Assembly (NCBI RefSeq): GCF_004770105.1
Contig: NZ_RQEY01000012.1
Coordinates: 62,001-126,000, forward strand
Reading direction: 5' to 3'
Length of the DNA: 64,000 bases
Source: Leptospira andrefontaineae
GTDB lineage: Bacteria > Spirochaetota > Leptospiria > Leptospirales > Leptospiraceae
Shown: positions 28,363-35,989 of the stretch, piece by piece
Numbering within the stretch: position 1 is the first letter of the stretch
Layout: every line of letters starts with the position of its first letter
The notes under the pieces: model-generated
What the model saw: the letters and a program-made list of their open reading frames with translations, nothing else
The model's database searches: none
Told to the model about the DNA's origin: nothing
Made by a program: the position numbers and the translations under genes

Positions 28363-29445
28363 TTAGGGAGTCTTTTCTATTTCTCTAAGATATTTTTTAA
28401 TTCTTCTTCGAGCCATTCTTGCATACTTTGGGTTAAGCTCAATTAGCAAGTAATCTCGACCATGTTTTTTGGATGCGAGGGCCGTGGTTCCAGCGCCACC
28501 AAAAGGATCTAAAATTAAGGCAGGCTTGATCGGTGCTTTGTGAGTACAACCTCTCTTCCAAAGCCATTCATCCAATTTTCGTTTCTTTCGAATATATGGA
28601 GCTCCGCATTTTGAACAAACGCCTTTTTCAGAGGTAGAAGCCCTAACACACGGCTCGATTAAATCTATCGGAAATGTTGCGAAGTGCGCTTCTTTAAATC
28701 GTTTCGTAGTTACAGTCCAAACTGATCTCTTATTTCGTGTTTCTAAAACTGTCTTAAAGTTCGTTTGATACTTAGTATTTGCACTCTTAATCCGACTTCT
28801 TTTTGCCGCTAATGATTTCGGCCGGAAACTTGGATGATTTGGATCTGCACTTACAGCAGGTTCTTTTACTGCTTCGAGATCGTAGAAATAGATTGGGTTC
28901 TTAGACAATAGAAAAATATATTCGTGATTTGTAACACATCGATCTTGAACTGGATTTGGTTTAGTGCTAGGCTTATGCCAAATTATATCCTGTCTTAAAA
29001 TCCATCCGTCCTCTTGCAAAGCCAGTGCAATACGCCAAGGGACTCCGAGTAAATTCTTTCGCTTCAAATTCGAAACTCTAGGAGCCTTTGTTAATTTAGA
29101 TGGCTCTCTAATTCTTGTTCCGAACTCTTTAGCTCGTTCCCATGATTCAAAGGTATTCTTTTTACTTCTCCAACTACTATTATATGAATCCCCAAGATTA
29201 ATCCAAATTGTACCATCATCTCTTAGGACTCTTTGTATTTCCCTAAAAACACTTACTATCTTCTCAATGTATTCCTCTAAAGACTTCTCGTTTCCGATCT
29301 GTCCTTTCATACCATAATCCCTAAGATTAAAATATGGTGGTGACGTTATTACAGTGTGAATTGAATTACTCGGGAGTTTTTCGAGAACTTTTAAGGCGTC
29401 GCCTGCAATAACTTGATTTTGCAGAACAATCGGAGTTTTGGTCAT
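28363..29445 (-). CDS. Phage DNA methyltransferase (beta-class order, SPPY)
   Basis: A 360-aa DNA amino-methyltransferase. The catalytic motif TSPPYFNLRDYG lies near residue 34, well before the SAM motif DPFGGAGTTALASKKHG near residue 315, so motif order is that of beta-class enzymes modifying N4-cytosine or N6-adenine. A CSKCGAPY pair near 280 may bind zinc. A hypervariable region in between is the probable target-recognition domain. It probably protects phage DNA from host restriction, a role supported by its place in an early phage operon; no partner nuclease is visible next to it. Confidence 0.85.
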   Translation of the reverse strand: MTKTPIVLQNQVIAGDALKVLEKLPSNSIHTVITSPPYFNLRDYGMKGQIGNEKSLEEYIEKIVSVFREIQRVLRDDGTIWINLGDSYNSSWRSKKNTFESWERAKEFGTRIREPSKLTKAPRVSNLKRKNLLGVPWRIALALQEDGWILRQDIIWHKPSTKPNPVQDRCVTNHEYIFLLSKNPIYFYDLEAVKEPAVSADPNHPSFRPKSLAAKRSRIKSANTKYQTNFKTVLETRNKRSVWTVTTKRFKEAHFATFPIDLIEPCVRASTSEKGVCSKCGAPYIRKKRKLDEWLWKRGCTHKAPIKPALILDPFGGAGTTALASKKHGRDYLLIELNPKYARMARRRIKKYLREIEKTP

Positions 29446-29505
29446 CGGAAGTTAGAAGGGGTCTTATCGTTCCCCTCCCCTTCCTGGATTTTATGTAATT
29501 AGAAA

Positions 29506-29856
29506 TTATCGGAAGGCGAGTTGCAAAGAATTTTTAGACTTTGCATCTCCCTTTTTCTCAAGAGTGGACTTTGATAAGTCCTGGAATTTATCTTTTGGAA
29601 TATCGTAGAAAACTCCATTTCTCCAGATTTTAATTTTGCACGGCCTATGATTACCGTTTATCCCAAATAAGTGAATCTGAACAGAATACTCAATGCCCGA
29701 GTCTGCTTCTTCTTGAAGTCGGGTTGCTTCTTTAATAGCTAAATTCTTCGCTGAAATTCCGGCAAAGAAACGGCCTGTTGCCCCCCAAGCCTCGCGGTCA
29801 AACTCACGCTTAATGTGCTGATATATATGGTATTCTTCTCTTGATGCTCCGAACAT
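29506..29856 (-). CDS. Unknown protein, translationally nested start
   Basis: This frame encodes 117 aa from an ATG at 29856 that follows AAGGA with six bases of spacing. A TTG at 29871 gives a slightly longer version, but the ribosome site supports the ATG. The sequence (YHIYQHIKREFDREAWGATG; YSVQIHLFGINGNHRP) looks coding and soluble, with no family recognised. It overlaps the preceding gene by more than 100 bases in another frame, which could be real overlap or an old frameshift. Confidence 0.5.
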   Translation of the reverse strand: MFGASREEYHIYQHIKREFDREAWGATGRFFAGISAKNLAIKEATRLQEEADSGIEYSVQIHLFGINGNHRPCKIKIWRNGVFYDIPKDKFQDLSKSTLEKKGDAKSKNSLQLAFR

Positions 29857-29978
29857 TTCAGGTCCTTCCAAAAGGCAATTGTCCTTTTGTCTTTAAATTC
29901 TACGACCGAGACTGAAATATTATCGTCCAGGGGTACTTTAATATTTTTACGTTCCCTAAACTTTTCCTTAAACATCAA
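29739..29978 (-). CDS. Unknown small protein overlapping the next gene
   Basis: A 79-aa frame from TTG 29978 (ATG at 29975 is an alternative), with AGGTAGGG seven bases upstream of the TTG. The first 40 residues (KEKFRERKNIKVPLDDN) look coding; the rest overlaps the next gene in another frame and looks less natural (NTIYISTLSVSLTARLGG). The real product may be shorter, frame-shifted or read into the next frame. The stop of the upstream small gene lies inside its ribosome site, so translation is coupled. Confidence 0.4.
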   Translation of the reverse strand: MMFKEKFRERKNIKVPLDDNISVSVVEFKDKRTIAFWKDLKCSEHQEKNTIYISTLSVSLTARLGGQQAVSLPEFQRRI

Positions 29979-29987
29979 TTTTCGACC

Positions 29988-30143
29988 CTACCTTTGCGAT
30001 ATTTTTCGATCCGGATAATGTTTGTTCACCTCTCTTAAAATAGAATTCACGGATCTTTCGTTTCCTAAAAACCGTTTTCTTAAAAAATGAATTAGGTAAT
30101 AAATTGCAGCGAGTCCGAATAGACTAAGAATAATATCTAACAT
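29988..30143 (-). CDS. Small membrane protein (51 aa)
   Basis: A 51-aa protein (MLDIILSLFGLAAIYYLIHF at the start) with one transmembrane segment and a basic tail. ATG at 30143 follows AGGTGGAACCA, a good ribosome site, and its TAG overlaps the ribosome site of the next gene. It is the first gene of the minus-strand early operon. No family recognised; possibly a membrane anchor or accessory factor. Confidence 0.55.
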   Translation of the reverse strand: MLDIILSLFGLAAIYYLIHFLRKRFLGNERSVNSILREVNKHYPDRKISQR

Positions 30144-30515
30144 TGGTTCCACCTGAAGTATTTTTCACGCATACTGTACAACTATCTTATTCACATAAAT
30201 CAATTCCCTTTTCCCCACTTCCCTACCCTTTTTTCTATTTCCTAATTCTAATGTAGAAAATTTTTAAAAGTGATCTATAAATTAATAAAATATCCCATTA
30301 TAGCATATTTTTGATCGGCCTGTAGGACTGACAGGAAAAAGGAAAACTCCACTTGCGGGATCCCTTTTTGCTAAAAATAGCTATTTGTAAAGGACCCAGC
30401 ATACTCTACATAAGGCTTATTATTTTTTATTTATTAGCTCAGAAAAATTCTTCCATTTTGGCAGATTTTGCAAATTTTGTACCATTATGGCAGATATACC
30501 GAAGGGCAGGGGACT
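30144..30515. promoter_or_regulatory. Divergent control region between the early operon and the first regulator
   Basis: This 372-base AT-rich stretch separates the minus-strand early operon from the plus-strand regulator at 30516. It holds a near-perfect 14-bp direct repeat, CCATTTTGGCAGAT (30453-30466) and CCATTATGGCAGAT (30482-30495), with starts 29 bases apart. A TTTTGTACC element at 30475-30483 resembles the operator boxes found elsewhere. A short stem (CCTGT/ACAGG, 30319-30335) is also present. The region most likely houses promoters and operators for both directions; no promoter hexamers could be fixed with confidence. Confidence 0.5.
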
Positions 30516-31070
30516 TTGAGCTCCAAAGAGGATCTAAGCGCAGCAGGAAAACGATTCATGCACGCCCTTCGGATGAAAGGCTATGAATCTAATAAAGATA
30601 TATCTGAATTCGCAAAGAAGCACAGGAAAGGTGTGACCACTATATACAGATATGGCCGTGGAGAATCGGAAATTCCGGAAGCCTTTCTGGATAGGTTACT
30701 TCATCAAGAATCTATTTCAAAGATTTTTATTACAAAGAATAAAGGAGTCTGGAAAGCGTCGTTAGAAGAGAAAATGTCACTCTTCGACAAAGACACAGAA
30801 ATTCTAAAATGGTCTAAGACTATAAAAGAGGATTTGAACTTTGCAAGAATGCAATATCTTTGCAGAAATCTAAAAGAAGGAGAATTAGATCTCCTTGGCA
30901 GAATAGCCGCCGAGTTACAACTGGCTTCTGATTATAAGCTACTGTGGTCCCTACTATCTATAGTTATAAATTTACCGCCTGAAGGTAGGGAAACTTGTGC
31001 GCGCTATTGTATAAAAATCGAACAGACATTTTTTAAAAAGAAATTAAAACAGAAATTAGTATTAAAATAA
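30516..31070 (+). CDS. Phage-type regulator A (paralogue of the 35990 gene)
   Basis: Probable DNA-binding regulator of about 184 aa. I chose the TTG at 30516; the longer frame from 30468 runs through the direct-repeat control region. A helix-turn-helix-like segment (KDISEFAKKHRKGVTTIYRY) near residue 25-45 is followed by a helical effector half. It is clearly homologous to the protein at 35990: ISKIFITKNKGVWKASLEEK here against ISKKFVRTAKGHWDATGEER there, and WSLLSIVINLPPEGRETCAR against RSILSLIFNLPKSFYDRTLR near the ends. A pair of such genes suits a repressor/antirepressor or dual-repressor switch. Confidence 0.62.
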   Translation: MSSKEDLSAAGKRFMHALRMKGYESNKDISEFAKKHRKGVTTIYRYGRGESEIPEAFLDRLLHQESISKIFITKNKGVWKASLEEKMSLFDKDTEILKWSKTIKEDLNFARMQYLCRNLKEGELDLLGRIAAELQLASDYKLLWSLLSIVINLPPEGRETCARYCIKIEQTFFKKKLKQKLVLK

Positions 31071-31542
31071 CTTTGCCTATTTCCCAATAGAGAAAAAACC
31101 ACCCTAAGAAAGATTATGAATATTTTTCATCTCTTTCTTGAATTCCTCTAACATTGCTTATAAGATATTCAACATATATTTTTTAATAAAAGATAGGGTC
31201 AGCGTTTTGTAAAATCTCCCTAATTGACTCAAATAACATTTTTGAGATTTTCGAATTTCTCTTCCAAAATAAGAAAGCCAATAACTGGATAATCAATGAA
31301 TAGCGATTAAGACTAAAATAAAAATAAGCGAAGATATAAACCCTGCTAAATTTATGGAATATGCGTGCATTTAAGCTGATGGCTATTTAAAGACGGCAGA
31401 AAGAATTCGGCCCCCAAAAAGACCATCTGGAAAATAGAACTTTATCAAAACCCCTAGCTCAGGTGCGGAAATTCCGCACCTGGCTTTTTTGGACCATTTT
31501 CTTCAAATTATAAAATTCTGCTTTCTAATTGAATGTATCTAT
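31071..31542. promoter_or_regulatory. Gene-free stretch with candidate parS ahead of parA
   Basis: A 472-base region between regulator A and parA. Its notable content is the 21-bp palindrome at 31461-31481 (listed separately). The rest is AT-rich with no convincing ORF. A TTG at 31489 could extend parA upstream, but the ATG at 31543 gives the normal ParA N-terminus. Because the palindrome is followed by TTTTTT, it could also act as a transcription terminator for the upstream gene. Confidence 0.45.
31461..31481. promoter_or_regulatory. Candidate parS centromere, copy 1
   Basis: A perfect 21-bp palindrome with arms AGGTGCGGAA and TTCCGCACCT around a single central A. The identical sequence recurs inside parB at 32816-32836. 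Copies close to and inside parAB suggest a ParB-binding centromere. This copy is followed by a run of T, so a terminator role for the upstream gene cannot be excluded. Confidence 0.66.
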
Positions 31543-32298
31543 ATGAAACCGTACAAAGTGGTTTCATACGCAATTGTAAATCAAAAAGGGGGGTCCACTA
31601 AATCCTCAAATACTGCTATTTTCGCAAGAAGTCTTGCTGCTACTGGGAAGCGAGTATTAGTTGTGGATTGTGATCCTCAAGGAGGCATTTCCTCAGTTCT
31701 CGGATTTCCCGCACTTCAAGAGGGAGATTTTCGAAAAGGCTTAGTGGAAATCCTCTTCGGGTCGGACCCTGTCGTAGGCGAAAATGTTCATCCAACAGAT
31801 CGTGCTTTATATCCAGGATCAATAGACTTGATTCCGGCTGATTATAGATTAGACCAGGTCTTCTTCACCACTTCACCCTTCGCCCTATCCCAAGCATTAG
31901 AATCGTTCGCAAGCGAAAACTATGATGTTGTGATTTTAGATACTCCACCAACTATGCAAGGAATAACTCGTTCAGCGATATTCTTTGCAAACTCAATTAT
32001 TGTTCCATGTGAGATATCTACTCAAGCCTTAGGGCCAACGCGTTATACTGTAAATTCCGTTCGAGAAAATAAGAAAAATCCGAATATAGTATTCATTGGC
32101 TGGAAAGAACCAGACGGCAATGGATATCAGGCGAGATTATCAAGAGAATTTTTAGAAAATTTCGAAGATATTCTACTAGGCGATCTTCCAAAAAATACCA
32201 CCGCAATTTCGTTTGCAAGCGAACCAAAGAAAGTAACCGAAGCGCTGCGAGAAGGCATCATAGCAAAAGCTTTAAATATTTTAGAAAAAGCAAAATGA
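31543..32298 (+). CDS. parA: ParA partition ATPase
   Basis: A 251-aa partition ATPase that with ParB moves replicon copies apart before division. ATG 31543 (MKPYKVVSYAIVNQ) gives the normal family start; the earlier TTG at 31489 would add 18 unusual residues. The deviant Walker A is NQKGGSTKSSN, with Ser in place of the last Thr. The Walker B-like segment is VILDTPPTMQG and the DPQGG loop is VVDCDPQGGISS. The ATG of parB overlaps its end. The gene belongs to the replicon-maintenance set and argues for plasmid-like upkeep of the phage, as known for leptophage LE1. Confidence 0.9.
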   Translation: MKPYKVVSYAIVNQKGGSTKSSNTAIFARSLAATGKRVLVVDCDPQGGISSVLGFPALQEGDFRKGLVEILFGSDPVVGENVHPTDRALYPGSIDLIPADYRLDQVFFTTSPFALSQALESFASENYDVVILDTPPTMQGITRSAIFFANSIIVPCEISTQALGPTRYTVNSVRENKKNPNIVFIGWKEPDGNGYQARLSREFLENFEDILLGDLPKNTTAISFASEPKKVTEALREGIIAKALNILEKAK

Positions 32299-32978
32299 AA
32301 AAAATCGGATCACAACCTTACTCTGTCTCTAAAATAACCCTCTCACCTGAATTGATGGAGGTTCAGGGCGACATGCCAATACAGGAATTGGACTACGAAA
32401 ATATTCGCGACTCCATCAAAGCAGACGGTGTAAAAGATCCTATTCGCGGATACATGGGCGCAAACAGGGTTTTTCAAGTTCTCTCAGGGGCTAACCGACT
32501 TCGAGCCTGTCGGGAACTTAAAATATCAGAAATTCCTATCGAAGAGTATGAAAAAGGAACTTGGGAAGAAAACGTCAAATTTGCCATTATGGAAAATCTG
32601 ATTCGACGGCATTTCACGTCAGATCAAAAGAGAGTACTTGCAGCTAAATTATTAACACTGGATCCGGAACTTTCAAACCGGGCATTAGCAAAATTAATAG
32701 GAGTCAATGACAAGACCGTCGGGAATGTTCGAAATAATCTTGAATTAGATTCGAAAATTCCGAAGTTGAAATCTAGGAAAGGAGCAGATGGTAAAACGCA
32801 ATCTGCAAAAAAATCAGGTGCGGAAATTCCGCACCTAAAAAAATCTGCGCGTGCCAAACAAATCAGTGACCTCAAAAAAGAAATATCTTCATTAAAGAAT
32901 GATATTTCAAAAAAACAAACTCTACTAAATAAAAAAGAAAAAGCGCTAGAAAAGCTTTATGAATCCGCAATTCGATAA
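32295..32978 (+). CDS. parB: ParB partition protein with parS inside its own gene
   Basis: A 227-aa ParB-family protein. The N-terminal CTPase-type domain has VLSGANRLRACRELK (GANR where many relatives have GERR) and MENLIRRHFTSDQKRVLAAK. A helix-turn-helix follows (SNRALAKLIGVNDKTVGNVR), then a basic linker and a coiled-coil C-terminus (ISDLKKEISSLKNDISKKQ) for dimerisation. Its ATG overlaps the parA stop (ATGA). The linker-coding bases 32816-32836 carry the second 21-bp palindrome, encoding GAEIPHL. ParB is expected to bind it and load there. Confidence 0.88.
   Translation: MKKIGSQPYSVSKITLSPELMEVQGDMPIQELDYENIRDSIKADGVKDPIRGYMGANRVFQVLSGANRLRACRELKISEIPIEEYEKGTWEENVKFAIMENLIRRHFTSDQKRVLAAKLLTLDPELSNRALAKLIGVNDKTVGNVRNNLELDSKIPKLKSRKGADGKTQSAKKSGAEIPHLKKSARAKQISDLKKEISSLKNDISKKQTLLNKKEKALEKLYESAIR
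32816..32836. promoter_or_regulatory. Candidate parS centromere, copy 2, inside parB
   Basis: The same 21-bp perfect palindrome as at 31461 (arms AGGTGCGGAA / TTCCGCACCT, central A), here within the parB linker codons (G-A-E-I-P-H-L). No third copy was noticed. The spacing of about 1.36 kb fits a partition site tied to parAB. Confidence 0.68.
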
Positions 32979-33425
32979 AGTAAGTTTATTTTTTAAATTA
33001 TTAGATTTTACTTTTTCCTTATTTCAATTTCCAAAGAATTCGAATGTACTTCCACAGATGATCTTAATATAGTTCAAAAAAACTTTTATCTTTTCTAAAA
33101 AGTGCTGGTACTTAAAGACCTTTTATGTTAACTTGAATTTGTTAAGTGCAATACTTAACGAACTCGCAAATCGAATACAGCCCGAGAAGAGCCTGCGAAC
33201 TCTCTCGGGCGCCTTCCGAAAATTTTTAAGAGACATAATTTTACTTGCTTTTTTTTGCGTAGTACGGGACTAGCTGTACCCGTTTGAAAGAGACATAATT
33301 TTAAACCGATCTTTCGCAGGGTCGTATTTGCGGGTTCGAAAGAATCCTTCTTAGGCTTTTTTTAGAAATCAGGTTAGCGCCTCTGGCCGGAGGTATGTCC
33401 GCTGCTAATTAAGCAGGATTCAATT
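32979..33425. other. Candidate replication origin between parB and the initiator gene
   Basis: A 447-base gene-free region with many repeats. Inverted repeats: GTTAAGT-gcaat-ACTTAAC (33141-33159) and the related AAGT...ACTT (33100-33113). A strong stem GCCCGAGA/TCTCGGGC spans 33180-33210. A 16-bp direct repeat, AAGAGACATAATTTTA, occurs at 33228-33243 and 33288-33303, 60 bases apart. Further stems lie near 33380-33416 (CCTCTGGCCGGAGG; CTGCT/AGCAG). Repeats of this kind next to a replication initiator suggest an origin with iteron-like or operator functions. No DnaA box was confirmed. Confidence 0.52.
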
Positions 33426-34712
33426 ATGGAACTTCAAAAACAAGAGGTAAGGGGAGATTATATCCCGCCCGAAATTAACGCTCTTAATTATTGGCCTCAA
33501 ATGAGGATGTTACTAGCTAAAATCGCATATTTGGACCAGAAGGCACAAACAAAATCCAATTCCCCAGATGCTGGATGCTTTGCTCGAAACAAATACTTAG
33601 CAAATCAATTTAAAATCAAAAAGCAAACGGTATCAAAGTATCTTATGATCCTGAAAGAGAAGGGAGATATTACAATCTCGTTCTCTCTAAATCAAAGAGG
33701 TCAAAAACAGAGAATTATTAAATCAAAATATTCAATATACTTTTTCAAAGACCAGGATGTTCAGTCAAACGGTTGTTTGACCGTGGTCAATCAAGATGAT
33801 GGACAACAATCAAAAGGGTTCTCCAAGACGGTTGATTCCAATCAAACGCTCAATGTACATAGTTCCCAGAATTATTTAGATCCCACTACAGTACAAAAAA
33901 CAAAAGGGCAGACTTTATCTTTTGATTATCTTGTTTCTGAATATGGAATAGAAATATTTTCCGAGTCGTTAAGGCGAGCTATTGCACAAGGAATGGAAAA
34001 GAACTTAGCATATATCAACGGAATTTGTAAAAATGTAAGGGCTGAAAAAAACAAACCAATTGAGTCCCCTATAAGACCAAATTCGGTTACGACAGAGAAT
34101 ACAAATAAGAACGAACCTCAAATTCCTTCTACTTACGAACCAACTTGGGACGCCTTCATTAATTGGTCTAAATCTAATCTTAGTCGATCAAGCGTAGAAG
34201 TCTTAGTAAAAGTTCAGTGCATTATTTCTGATAATGGGCTCTCTATAAATAGCGAACTCCCTGAGACATTACGGATGATAATTACAAAGTATTTCACAGA
34301 TAAAGTTCCAGTGCCAATTGATGTGGTTTTTAATCAATCAAGCAAATCAGTTCATTTAGCGGATGATCTCGTTCATCAAGACAAACAAATTGAATTAATG
34401 AACCGAGACAAAGAGAAAGTCAAAGAAGATATTTATCCAAATCAAGAAGAAATTAATAGATTCATAGAAAGGCTCCAATTGTCTTCCAATGAGAATCTTG
34501 AAAAGGCAAACTTAGTAAAATTCGAGATACCGCAGGTTCCAAAAATACGATACTTGGACTTTTCAAATCACTCGAAATCAAAAAAGTCTAAGGAAAGAAG
34601 TCCGTATCTTTTTGGAACTAATGAAGAGATAGTCGAATTGACTAATACTTTCAGAAACCCTTTCGGCTACGTTAAAATTCGAGGTCGAAGCTTATTGAGT
34701 GGAGTCGCATAA
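33426..34712 (+). CDS. Replication initiator-like winged-helix/DnaD-type protein
   Basis: A 428-aa protein expected to start replication of the phage-plasmid. The N-terminal winged helix-turn-helix (CFARNKYLANQFKIKKQTVS, then KYLMILKEKGDI) is near residues 50-85. A middle region (FSESLRRAIAQGMEKNLAYI, NGICKNV) near 180-200 resembles the DnaD/DnaB_2 domain of phage and plasmid replication proteins. The C-terminal part is variable and basic. ATG 33426 follows AGGATTCAATT. Directly after parAB and the repeat region, the layout parA-parB-ori-rep resembles the LE1 maintenance module. Its exact family is inferred. Confidence 0.68.
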   Translation: MELQKQEVRGDYIPPEINALNYWPQMRMLLAKIAYLDQKAQTKSNSPDAGCFARNKYLANQFKIKKQTVSKYLMILKEKGDITISFSLNQRGQKQRIIKSKYSIYFFKDQDVQSNGCLTVVNQDDGQQSKGFSKTVDSNQTLNVHSSQNYLDPTTVQKTKGQTLSFDYLVSEYGIEIFSESLRRAIAQGMEKNLAYINGICKNVRAEKNKPIESPIRPNSVTTENTNKNEPQIPSTYEPTWDAFINWSKSNLSRSSVEVLVKVQCIISDNGLSINSELPETLRMIITKYFTDKVPVPIDVVFNQSSKSVHLADDLVHQDKQIELMNRDKEKVKEDIYPNQEEINRFIERLQLSSNENLEKANLVKFEIPQVPKIRYLDFSNHSKSKKSKERSPYLFGTNEEIVELTNTFRNPFGYVKIRGRSLLSGVA

Positions 34713-34716
34713 TTGT

Positions 34717-35178
34717 CTAAAGACGAAAATGTGAATAAGCATTCGATGGGGGAGGGGGAAGGACTTGCTTGAATCGCCTAAAGTCAACTTCTAATTCTTC
34801 GAACACAAGGGTATCATTGATCCTAATAGGGTATAAAACAACCCCATGATAGACGGAGCGAACTATGGTGCCATCATGTGAAGAAATACGAACAACAGGT
34901 TCAATAAAACGCTCTTTTACTACTACTGTAGCATTCTTCAATAGAGGATATTTAGCAAGTAAGGGAATTTGAGTTAAAAAATCGTTAGGTTCGAATTGCT
35001 TCCAATCTTTGTTAGAGAGAAGAATTTTCACCTTACTTAGAGCCAAAAGCAAATACATTTCCTTAAAGGTCTTTCGGCGAAGCCTAATTCTCTTTTTTTG
35101 AAGGCTTGCTTTTATAAAGATCTTTCGGCAATACTTTCTAGTGCCGAGACAAAGCAGATTCATTAAATTAATCATCAT
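34717..35178 (-). CDS. Unknown basic protein
   Basis: A 153-aa protein with a very basic N-terminus (RKYCRKIFIKASLQKKRIRL) and a beta-rich C-terminal part (RISSHDGTIVRSVYHGVVLY, then FRRFKQVLPPPP). It starts at ATG 35178, just after the stop of the coiled-coil gene (TAG, then AGA and ATG). A nucleic-acid or ribosome contact is possible from charge alone. It converges with the replication initiator at its 3' end. No family recognised. Confidence 0.48.
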   Translation of the reverse strand: MMINLMNLLCLGTRKYCRKIFIKASLQKKRIRLRRKTFKEMYLLLALSKVKILLSNKDWKQFEPNDFLTQIPLLAKYPLLKNATVVVKERFIEPVVRISSHDGTIVRSVYHGVVLYPIRINDTLVFEELEVDFRRFKQVLPPPPSNAYSHFRL

Positions 35179-35181
35179 TCT

Positions 35182-35547
35182 CTAAGCCGAAGCGGTAGAT
35201 TTTTCCTTCTTAGCTTTTAAGGTAGATAGCTCAACGTTAAGCTGATTTATTATTACTTTTTGGTCTTCGAGCAATTCACTTTGCTTTCTAATTTCGGAAA
35301 GTTTTGTAAGTAATTCATTTCTACAAAACTTAATTAGCCGTCTTTGCAGTCGTATTTTAAGCAAAAGTTTCCAAAGAAATATTTCCCGTTTTTTAGTTTG
35401 AGCCGAATGATAATTCCGGAAAAATCTATAAAGTAAGCTGAAGATACCTGTTTCTTTTTTACTAAGGGCTATTCTTAATTTAATGGAAAATCTATGCCGT
35501 ATTCCAAGGTCTTCAATCAATTCTGAGCTACTGAATCTATTTGGCAC
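35182..35547 (-). CDS. Unknown coiled-coil protein
   Basis: A 121-aa basic protein with a long C-terminal coiled coil (EIRKQSELLEDQKVIINQLN). GTG start at 35547 behind GGAGGAAAGCCAA, an unusually strong ribosome site. It is translated together with the next gene. The promoter region upstream is shared with the second regulator and carries the paired operator boxes, so it may be under that regulator. Function unknown. Confidence 0.52.
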   Translation of the reverse strand: MPNRFSSSELIEDLGIRHRFSIKLRIALSKKETGIFSLLYRFFRNYHSAQTKKREIFLWKLLLKIRLQRRLIKFCRNELLTKLSEIRKQSELLEDQKVIINQLNVELSTLKAKKEKSTASA

Positions 35548-35989
35548 TTTGGCTTTCCTCCAAGCTATACAATTGTCAATAAATTATCCCTTAAAAGAGC
35601 TGCTTACATTTACTATTAGCAATTCTGCATAGTATTTTTGATCCGAAAGCTAATTCAGATAATTCGAATATCGACTACGGCAATGAAACCGGAGAAAACC
35701 GAGGAATTTTTCTTTGTAAAAATTTCAGAATCCGGTGTCTGGATTGAATTGAACAAAGATTGAAATTATGCGAGGATCTATAACAATAGTTCTTCGGACT
35801 CGGCTTAATTTGATAAAATCAGTTTTTCCAGAAATAATGAAGACCAACTCCCTTTTCAAAAATGAAGGTTCAAAATTAATTTTGGAATTATTTTCTCCAA
35901 TAACGATTGTCCAAGTCCTATCTATAATACAAAATGTACTAAATCAAGTCAAAAAAGTGCATAATGTACTTTTTGTTTGAGAGCGTAAA
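35548..35989. promoter_or_regulatory. Divergent control region of regulator B
   Basis: A 442-base region between divergent genes. It holds the paired operator boxes at 35927 and 35957 (listed separately) and a TATAAT at 35923-35928 that overlaps the first box. A 70-aa frame at 35768-35980 looks random and was not accepted. No convincing -35 was found. The layout suggests autoregulation of the 35990 gene and control of the leftward genes. Confidence 0.5.
35923..35969 (+). promoter_or_regulatory. Paired operator boxes and -10 of regulator B
   Basis: Two 13-bp near-palindromes, ATACAAAATGTAC (35927-35939) and GTGCATAATGTAC (35957-35969), with starts exactly 30 bases apart. A consensus -10 TATAAT (35923-35928) touches the first box, so binding there would block transcription start. 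The same arrangement occurs upstream of the efflux operon (37682/37712) and the giant Hint gene (51214/51244). Confidence 0.6.

Noticed and set aside
30468..30515. Upstream extension of regulator A
   Set aside because: These codons cover the direct-repeat control region; the TTG at 30516 aligns better with the paralogue start.
31489..31542. TTG extension of parA
   Set aside because: The ATG at 31543 yields the normal ParA N-terminus.
33045..33050. Single AATGTACT element in the origin region
   Set aside because: It has no partner 30 bases away, so it was not counted as an operator.
33272..33280. CTGTACC element in the origin region
   Set aside because: Unpaired and inside another short stem, so probably chance.
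35768..35980. 70-aa plus-strand frame upstream of regulator B
   Set aside because: It covers the promoter and operator boxes and has no ribosome site or recognisable features.
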